A DNA stretch of 64,000 nt, taken from positions 1 through 64,000 of the forward strand of contig NW_024067939.1 of assembly GCF_009389715.1 (NCBI RefSeq). Direction: 5' to 3'. The stretch comes from Phoenix dactylifera. Taxonomy: Eukaryota > Streptophyta > Magnoliopsida > Arecales > Arecaceae. Made by a program: the position numbers and the translations under genes. Shown piece after piece: positions 59,064 to 64,000 of this stretch (positions within the stretch are counted from its first letter, which is position 1; the number at the start of each line of letters is the position of its first letter). The notes beneath the pieces were generated by a model that had not been told where the DNA came from, searched no databases, and saw nothing but the letters and a program-made list of their open reading frames with translations.

Positions 59064-59199
59064 GTAAGAGAATTTTTATTTTTCAAAACTCTGCTTATAT
59101 GATGCCTTGTGGCTTTGCAAATTTTATTTGGAATTTTGTACATTGTTAATCTCGGCATTATTCTGTTGATATGTATGAATATTTTTTATTAAACAGAAT
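58948..59199 (+). repeat. 126-bp tandem duplication containing ALG3 exon 4
   Basis: Two copies offset by exactly 126 bp: TTTCAAAACTCT at 58955 and 59081, exon start ATTTTATTTGG at 58995 and 59121. Each copy includes the end of intron 3 and all of exon 4. Confidence 0.9.
59121..59189 (+). pseudogene. Decayed duplicate of ALG3 exon 4
   Basis: It matches 58995-59063 closely in its first two thirds (ILFGILYIVNLGIILLI is still readable) but the acceptor TTGCAG has become TTGCAA and the donor region is lost. Splicing should therefore skip it. If included, the reading would run into TAA just after. Confidence 0.8.
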
Positions 59200-59852
59200 G
59201 GGAAGGTTTTGCTCTTTGTTATCCTGCCTATGCTTGTAGCATGATCAATTTACATCAGCACATTAAAGGTGTGATTACCAGTAGACCATCTGAAGTATTG
59301 TACACTTGTGTTTATTTTTTATGCATCTCTTTGCTGCTTGGTTGATTTCATGTTTCTTGGATATGTAGAATGTTTATACTGTCTCTTAGCAGGCTGCTTC
59401 AACCTTTTTGATTGTTCAGAAGAGTATTGAGAAATGTCCAACACGTTCCTACTAATTCAATTAATTATTGTTGCATGTTTTTTATTGTTCACAAAATTAA
59501 TTCGTTGGGTTGATGGAGCAGTTGTTGGATGAAATTGTGACATGTTAAAGTATCAACTGTCTTTCTTTGCACATGTTGTGCGACACCACAGAGTGGTGGT
59601 GTGTATAGTAATTTGTTAGATGTACACTCTCTCTATCTAGATGTACGTAGAAAGAGAGAAATTACACTTCTTAGGATATTGTTCATTCTATTTGGTCAAC
59701 ATACGAAAAATACTTCCAGTTGTATTCTGGTTATCCTTGATCAGACACGCTCACACAACTAGCACTGCTGATCCTGAAATACTTCCATTCTAAGAGACTA
59801 TGCTGTAACAGTGTACCAATAGCCCTCTTTTCACATTCAGTCACAAACATAT

Positions 59853-60495
59853 TGTTGCTGGAAAATAGACCCGGGGGTGACCGCGAGCCGAGTGGGAGGC
59901 GCTTCTGCTACCGGTGCAGTGGCGGACGGCTATCTCCGGCAGACCTGCAAGAAACCTTTGGCCGGGGGTTTTGGCGAAGGTCCTCCAATGCTTAAGTCAG
60001 AGAGGGGCTTTGGAGATAATGAAGATTATGGAGAGGTATTTTTTGGCCAGGAGAGATGATTCCCCCTAGAGCTTTTTCCTCCTTATAGGAGGGGGTGTAG
60101 CGGTTACACACAATCTGGCGTGATTGCGCGAATCTTGGTTTAAATGAGCTACCTTAAACGGTCCGAGATTTCGGGCTAGCCGGCGATCAATTGAGATTGC
60201 GTGAATTCAAATATTGACAGCCGTTGAAGTGGAGATTGCGGGATTTAATCTCGTGTATGGAGGATTTGATGGTCCTTTCCTTAGGCGGACTGGCTTGACT
60301 GTTGGTGGAGTCGGGGTCAGCTCGAGGTCAATCGAGCTTTTCTCAGCCGAGACCATGCGTGCCGAGGTCGTGCCTGCCGAGGTCGTGTTTGTTGATGCCG
60401 TGCTTGGCGAGGCCATCCTTATTGGGATTGCATCTGTCGTCAGATTCAGGTGCTTTAATTGCATCCTGTGGGGTGGTCCACTTTTCCCCCCATCA
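59853..60495 (-). repeat. 3' LTR of the second Tat-type element
   Basis: 643 bp. On the minus strand it begins TGATGGGGGG after a purine-rich AAGTCGGAAGGTAG and ends GGTCTATTTTCCAGCAACA. A TATA-like CTCCTATAAGGAGG lies near 60088 on that strand. The five bases outside the element are CATAT. Confidence 0.85.
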
Positions 60496-60849
60496 CTACC
60501 TTCCGACTTTCGAGTTCGAGCCGTTTTCAAGTTCGGACAAAGGAAGTAGCTAATTCTGTCATGCTGATGAGATTTAGGCGGCTTCCAATCATTTTGTCCT
60601 TTTGAAAGGAGGGAAAAAGACGCTTTTAGATGTTTTTAATGAAGGCGCGAGGCGGCTTTCTGTCTTTCGAGGCGATTTGTACTGTGGCTTCACAATGGGA
60701 CTCCAGTGATCGAAGAGACGACTGCTCCCATTTTACCTTTAAAGCAGCGATCCAGGTTGATACGCTGGGCCGATCTTCGAGGCTGACACGTGGTATGATC
60801 TGGACGGGAGACGCGGCTTGCTTTTGTCGATCCAATCCGTTGGGAGGGT

Positions 60850-60858
60850 CTATATAAA
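60850..60858 (+). promoter_or_regulatory. Candidate TATA box of the second antisense gene
   Basis: GGTCTATATAAACC, 277 bases before the ATG at 61135. It is the counterpart of the box at 37410-37418 and is followed at the same distance by CATTTGGCCGCC. Confidence 0.7.
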
Positions 60859-61134
60859 CCCCAGCCCAGCCCTAAGGACCTTCATTTGGCCGCCACAGTC
60901 TTTGCCTTTGCCTTCTTCTTTCTCCATTTTACTTTACTTCGACTGTTGTCTAGTCTTCCCCGAAGGTGCCTCTGAGTATTTTCTAGAAGTTCTTCTTGAT
61001 TTTCCATTTCTAGCCGTCGGTGCTTTCGGCGAGGACCACGGTAAGTCTCCCACTCACGCCTGCTTGGAGGCTTGCTTTCTCTTCCTCATCCTTCTTCCTC
61101 TCTCTTTTTTTTGTTAATTTCGTGAGCGGGACAA

Positions 61135-63426
61135 ATGTCGGGCGGTGCTTCATCTTTTGTTGGGACTCCTTCCGGTAGGAGGGAGGTCGAGCTGTAGGAG
61201 GGCCACGGCCCGGACAGAGTCGGGTCGAACCTGACGGAGGAGGAACTGGGCATGCTTCAGACCCAATTCTTCTTTCCGCACGGGTTCGCTTTCGAGCTCG
61301 CGAGGCCGGAGCACCGGGCCACGAGACCCTCCCTAGGTCGGATTGGAGTGTACTGGGAGACACTTCAGGCCGGTCTGAGATGCCCCCTGCACGAGTTTGT
61401 GAATGAGCTGCTGACGATGTATCGTCTCGTTCCAGCACAGCTCGCTCCAAACTCGTGGAGGACGATTATCGGCTTCCTGTCCCTCTGCCTGGCTTATGGA
61501 ATACCCACCTCGGTAAATGTCTTCTACGGGTGTTTCATGCTGAAGTCAAACCCTGCGGATGGAGGATGGCTGTACTTTGCCCTCCGAGAAGGTCGGCCAT
61601 TCTTCCGAGGTGCTCCTTCTTTCATTCGTGGGTGGAAGGAGAAAATTTTCTTTCTTTCCTCCGAGCGTCTATGGGGGTTCGATCCATCGTGGGACCTGCC
61701 ACGACTCAAGGCCAATAACAAGACCCCCGAACTGATCGCGAACAAGCAGAAAATTCTTGATGCTCTTCGCAGTTTGAATGGGGACATCCTTCTGAACGAC
61801 CTCCTGAGCAAGGAGACCTTGGTGAACGTCGGCCTGAGCTCGACGCGCCCTGAGGGTAAGGGCGGTCATACTGCTCCTCCCTTCATTTCGTCGTCCTTCG
61901 TTTTCTTCCGCTTTTCTATACTTTTCTCTTTTTTGAGCTAGTCTGAGACTTGAATTTTTTTTTTCTTTTTCAGAAATCGCAAGGATGGTGTCCAGCAATG
62001 AGGTCCTTCTTGCCAGGTATAATAAGAGGGCGACCGAGGTAGGCGAAGCTCGCCCCATGCCTAAGAAGAAGCTTAGGCTGGCCTCGACCTCTGCTCCGGT
62101 GGAGGTTGAAGATCTTGAGGCCGGAGGCCCCCCAGCTGGTTCGGAAGAACAACCAGAAGAAGGTAGAGGAGCCTAGATTGGAAGAGGCTCCTCCTGCCGA
62201 GCGCGCAACTCCTGCCGAGCGCGCGACCCCCTCCGAGGCCGTAGAGGAACCATCAGCCTGTGCTTGCCCGTCCGCGGGCTTTTTCGAAGTCCGCAGGGTC
62301 ATTCGTCTGCGGCGCTCAGGACCCGAGCCGGGTAGCGGCCTCGGGGTTCCGAGCTCTTCCCACGCTCCTTTCCCGAGCTCTTCGAGACCCGACCTCCCGA
62401 GCTCTTCAAGGGTTGAAGATCGCCCTGAGAGGAGGCCCTACTGCCCTGAGTGGTCGATCTGTAAGGACGACTTGGCCCTCCATAACGCCGAAGTCGCCCG
62501 TGAGGTCATCCACTGCGCACTGCTTCCAGCTGACTGAGCCGAGCTCAAAGCTGGTGGGGTCAGCAAGTTTGTTGATCAGGCCTACTGTTCCGCCGTCTGA
62601 GTAAGTTTTTCTCATACTTTCACTTTCATATCCTTCCAAGTTTTTAATGTCGGCTAACTTTTACTCCTCATTTCAACACCTCCATGAAATTGACGTGTTA
62701 GTCTCTGCGGTGGCTGACTACCAGAGCCAGTTCCGGAGGAGCCAGAGAGGACGGGAGGTCGCGGAGAAGAAGCTTGTCGGGGGTGAGGCCAGGTGGAAGG
62801 AGTCCACCACGAGGGCGGAGGCCCTCGAGTCCGAGCTCAAACTCAAGGCCGAGTGCCTCGAGGAGGAGGAAGCTTCACACACCCTCACCAGGTCGACTCT
62901 CTATGCTGCCGAGGCGCGCCTAGCCGACGCCCAGTCTGAGCTCGCTGGGCAAAAATACGAGGTGGGGATCCTTCGCCTGAAGATCGAGCAGCTCGAGGCT
63001 CGAGAGAAGGCGGTGGAGGACGCTCGGAACGCGATGCAAATCTTCCGCGAGTCGGCCGAGTACCGAGAGGAGCTCGAGGAGGAGGCGGTCGACAGGCTCA
63101 TTCGCAGCTTCGAGGACTTTCGGGCCCAAGTGCTGAGGCTCTGCCCCAAGCTCGACTTCAGCAACCTTCGGCCTCGTCTGTTCGGGGCCGCTGAGGACGA
63201 TGCAGATGAGGCTGAGGAGGATGACAACGCTCCTGAGAGTCCTACCCCTGTAACTGTTGAGGCCGAGACCGAGGCGGCTCCTGAGGTTGAAGCCAAGATG
63301 GCTCCGGAGGTCACCCGCAAGATTCCATTTGAGGTGGTGCCAGAGTGTGCCCCCGAAGTAGCTCCCGAGGCTCCTCCAGCAGGCGACGGGGTTGGCGCCG
63401 AGGCCTCCACTTCAGGGGCGACCTGA
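61135..63426 (+). pseudogene. Antisense gene of the second Tat-type element, degraded
   Basis: Exons 61135-61855, 61974-62600 and about 62644-63426 correspond to the three exons of the gene at 35077-37194, with introns at the same places and phases. The first carries the putative gypsy-type domain (GVYWETLQAGLRCPLHEFVN, LAPNSWRTIIGFLSLCLAYG), the second the disordered linker, the third a coiled coil (LRLKIEQLEAREKAVEDAR) and an acidic Pro/Glu/Val-rich tail ending in TGA at 63424-63426. Lesions: TAG 61195-61197, a frameshift near 62130, TGA 62534-62536, TGA 62598-62600 at the exon 2 end, and the acceptor of exon 3 changed from CAG to CAA (near 62675). Function unknown. Confidence 0.88.
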
Positions 63427-63841
63427 AGTTTTGCTGCTTTCTCTTTTCTTTTTCCTTTGTTGTTGTTTGTAAAGGAGGTCGGCCGCTAGATCCATTGTTC
63501 GGCTAAGCGGGCCGACTTCAGAGTCAGTGTCTTTGTATTTGGCCTTAGGGCTCTTCATCAATAAAGAACTCATTTTCTTCAATTCTCTTGTATATCTTTG
63601 AACTTATCTCTTGTGTTTTTGGCGAATCCTCTGTCTTCGATTGTTTGGGCAGGATTTCGCGCGTCTTCTGCTTTTGAATGTGATTCCGACGTTTTTTGAA
63701 GAATTTCACTAAGTCTTCAGGCTCGGATCTAGTCGTAGTGTGGGTCGAGGTCGGGCTGCTATTCGGCCATTGGAACTTAAGTGCCCTTCGACCCGTAGTA
63801 TCTGCCTTAGGCATCCCGAATTGTAGTCGGATCTCCGTTCA
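63427..63841 (+). other. 3' UTR of the second antisense gene
   Basis: Sequence after the stop contains AGGAGGTCGGCCGCTAGATC, comparable to the ACGAGGTCGGCC in the first element, and AATAAA at 63560-63565 in the context CATCAATAAAG, a candidate polyadenylation signal about 134 bases past the stop. No further gene. Confidence 0.65.
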
Positions 63842-64000
63842 GTAGTGCCCGAGGTCGAGGGAGACTTGGCTCGCGGTCAACGCAGCGGGTCGTCCCAAGC
63901 TTGGTCGGGATGTCATTAGGTTGTGCCCGAGGTCGGGGAAGACTTGGCTCGCGGTCGACGCATCGGTGCGTCCCGAGCTTGGTCAGGACGTCATTAGGTC
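63842..64000. repeat. About 79-bp tandem array, cut by window edge
   Basis: Two visible units: GTGCCCGAGGTCG recurs at 63845 and 63924, each followed by GACTTGGCTCGCGGTC and a GTCATTAGGT end. The array occupies the same relative place, just past the antisense gene, as the 117-bp array of the first Tat element, but the unit sequence and length differ. Confidence 0.85.

Larger units (their letters stand above)
59853..64000 (-). mobile_element. Second Tat-type Ty3/Gypsy element, reverse orientation, cut by window edge
   Basis: Only the 3' part is inside the window: 3' LTR (59853-60495), then leftover 3' region, an antisense-strand gene (here on the plus strand) and the start of a tandem array. 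The LTR end TGTTGCTGG (reverse strand CCAGCAACA) and the sequence next to the LTR (CGAACTCGAAAGTCGG...TAG) match the first Tat element, but the LTR body is clearly diverged and shorter. It is a relative, not a copy of the same insertion. The other end, the pol genes and the second LTR lie beyond 64000. Confidence 0.88.

Noticed and set aside
59199..59260. Decayed next ALG3 exon
   Set aside because: A short stretch reads VLLFVILPMLVA, vaguely like the following ALG3 segment, but without splice sites or enough identity to claim it.

Overview
The window is nuclear DNA from a flowering plant. The evidence is spliced host genes of plant families (KNOX homeobox, CLE peptide, FLX-like, ALG3), plant retrotransposon lineages and long AT-rich introns. 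The gene style and the lineages suggest a monocot, perhaps a palm. That is an inference; I cannot place the species.

Layout. 1-3.6 kb is repeat debris: a 121-bp tandem duplication, a CACTA-like terminus and a tRNA-derived SINE-like piece. A 5'-truncated L1-type LINE with a 14-bp target-site duplication fills 3,633-8,960. A complete Ty1/Copia element on the minus strand fills 11,108-18,040 (295-bp LTRs, GGTCT duplication). It sits just upstream of the last two exons of a class I KNOX gene (18,535-19,459, +). A second, heavily deleted Copia element follows at 20,140-22,681. A small intronless CLE peptide gene lies at 24,418-24,675 (+).

A 12.2-kb Ty3/Gypsy element of the Tat type occupies 26,836-39,015 (+). 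Its gag-pol is broken. Between integrase and the 3' LTR it carries a 117-bp tandem array and, on the opposite strand, a three-exon gene that is open for 643 codons. Next come a TrpB2-type tryptophan synthase beta pseudogene (about 40,548-43,864, +), a 934-bp hAT-like non-autonomous element (44,314-45,247), a complete FLX-like coding region on the minus strand (47,699-49,784, with a 5' UTR exon near 53.6 kb) and the first four coding exons of ALG3 (55,405-59,063, +). ALG3 is followed by a second Tat-type element in reverse orientation (59,853 to the window edge). Only its 3' LTR, its antisense gene (decayed, + strand) and the start of its tandem array are inside the window.

Host genes and how they relate. 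KNOX (meristem transcription factor), CLE (secreted signalling peptide), FLX-like (FLC-pathway coiled-coil protein) and ALG3 (ER N-glycan assembly) are independent genes, not a cluster. About half of the window is transposon sequence. The most interesting structure is the antisense gene shared by the two Tat elements. Its TATA box, exon-intron plan, coiled-coil C-terminus and downstream tandem array recur in both copies. In the first element it is open throughout although the element's own pol is riddled with stops and frameshifts.
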